From: Firmicutes bacterium UBA1702
GTDB taxonomy: Bacteria > Bacillota > Clostridia > Peptostreptococcales > Anaerovoracaceae
Direction: 5' to 3'
Length of the DNA stretch: 64,000 nucleotides
NCBI GenBank assembly: GCA_002320005.1
Contig: DCJK01000023.1
Span: 1 to 64,000, forward strand
The position numbers and the translations under genes were made by a program. The stretch's first letter is position 1. The number at the start of each line of letters is the position of its first letter. The notes under the pieces were generated by a model. The model made no database searches. It was not told the origin of the DNA and saw only the letters and a list, made by a program, of their open reading frames with translations. This document shows positions 63,358 through 64,000 of the stretch, in pieces.

Positions 63358-63906
63358 ATGGAAAAAGAAAAATTGTACGAGTTTCTTGACATAGAAAGTC
63401 CTGTGGATTTTGAATATTTCGAGAATATTGCAGCTCTGCTGGAGTGCGATGAAGACATTTCATACGATGACATGTTCGAGCTCATAAGCCAGGTGGACAC
63501 TGAAACTCTGATTATGCTTATCGACAACTATTTTGAGGAAATATCTGACTATATACCGGGAGAATCAGCAGAGTTCTATACTCTTATGGAACAGATAAGG
63601 CTTTCACTCACAGGACTTGCACGCAGCAGTGACGAAGAAAATGTTATGGCAAATCTTGTGGAAGAGATAGATCGCTTCAGAAGATGGTATTCATCAGAGT
63701 CAAAAGTAATATGCACCCCGATAGGGAGTGCATATGAGGAGGAGCAGACTTTGAGGGATGCGCTTTACATGTCTCGACTGGAAAAAATAGACGGAGACAG
63801 ATATTCATATGATTTCAGTCAGTGCATTGATTATCCTCTTGACGAATATATCATGTCCTTTGCAGATGTGGCAGCTGCCGCAGAAGAACCTGATGATGCG
63901 GAATAG
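63358..63906 (+). CDS. Acidic protein of unknown function
   Basis: 182 residues, rich in Asp and Glu, predicted helical and soluble, without signal peptide or motif I know. A short ribosome site AGGAG lies ahead. It is co-transcribed with murI, 17 bases apart, which may point to a cell-wall or growth-related role but proves nothing. Confidence 0.7.
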   Translation: MEKEKLYEFLDIESPVDFEYFENIAALLECDEDISYDDMFELISQVDTETLIMLIDNYFEEISDYIPGESAEFYTLMEQIRLSLTGLARSSDEENVMANLVEEIDRFRRWYSSESKVICTPIGSAYEEEQTLRDALYMSRLEKIDGDRYSYDFSQCIDYPLDEYIMSFADVAAAAEEPDDAE

Positions 63907-63969
63907 AAATTTGAAGAGTCAATTATCACACCTCTGTCATAGTATAATAAAAAAGACGGAGGTTTTTAT

Positions 63970-64000
63970 ATGGGAGACGATTTCAGACGTATGGACTGCT
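63970..64000 (+). CDS. Start of a gene cut by the window edge
   Basis: ATG at 63970 with GGAGG about nine bases ahead; the first ten residues read MGDDFRRMDC. A TATAAT lies at 63943-63948. Too short to identify. Confidence 0.6.
   Translation, partial: MGDDFRRMDC

Overview
The window reads as a low-GC Gram-positive obligate anaerobe of the Clostridia (Eubacteriales). The basis is strong AGGAGG-type ribosome sites, a rpoN-gap-pgk-tpiA-secG block, a membrane pyrophosphatase, an acyl-CoA dehydrogenase fused to EtfA and rubredoxin domains next to an A-type flavodiiron protein, crotonase, ThiT under a TPP riboswitch, and Tn916-type integrases. A more precise placement is not possible by eye.

Positions 1 to about 32,830 are accessory DNA: two integrative elements in tandem at the 5' end of one low-molecular-weight protein-tyrosine-phosphatase gene (32807-33271). 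Element B (left, cut by the window edge) holds a GHKL/MORC-like ATPase operon, a prim-pol remnant, a Tn916-type integrase and a short CBASS operon (HEPN protein, CD-NTase, Cap15-type 2TM/beta-barrel effector). It ends at 8153-8203 in a strong ribosome site plus the first codons of the phosphatase. Element A (about 8174-32837, some 24.65 kb) is a mobilizable element. Its cargo is TnpV/DUF6809, a Gabija pair, two Fic proteins, a type I restriction-modification set with a RloC/PrrC-like ATPase, an AlbA_2/RecG-like regulator and a DUF2971-XRE pair. Its core is a MOBQ-type oriT, an auxiliary protein, a MobA/MobL relaxase, a primase/RepA-type protein, Xis and Int. Its right end again supplies a phosphatase start with different codons for nearly the same peptide, so each insertion seems to rebuild the target gene.

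From 32.8 kb onward the DNA is core chromosome. It runs: phosphatase and GIY-YIG gene, tRNA-Thr(CGT), a methyltransferase, an operon of nth and a prolyl-tRNA deacylase, cupin, fluoride channel, HAD phosphatase, a DUF4299-like gene, a SEC-C protein, homoserine dehydrogenase without the ACT domain, trmL, rpoN, the triose part of glycolysis, secG, hppA, an Rrf2 regulator, the acyl-CoA dehydrogenase/EtfA/rubredoxin fusion, flavodiiron protein, crotonase, thiT with its riboswitch, a DUF975 membrane protein, a P-loop ATPase, two tandem MurE-like ligases, a leftward pepF-nadK-rluD-like operon, murI and an acidic unknown gene.

Functionally, the left half is a stacked anti-phage island: abortive systems (CBASS, Gabija, probable tRNA nuclease, DUF2971) around a restriction system, carried on elements that share one insertion site. 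The right half is housekeeping metabolism of a fermenting anaerobe with oxygen or NO detoxification.
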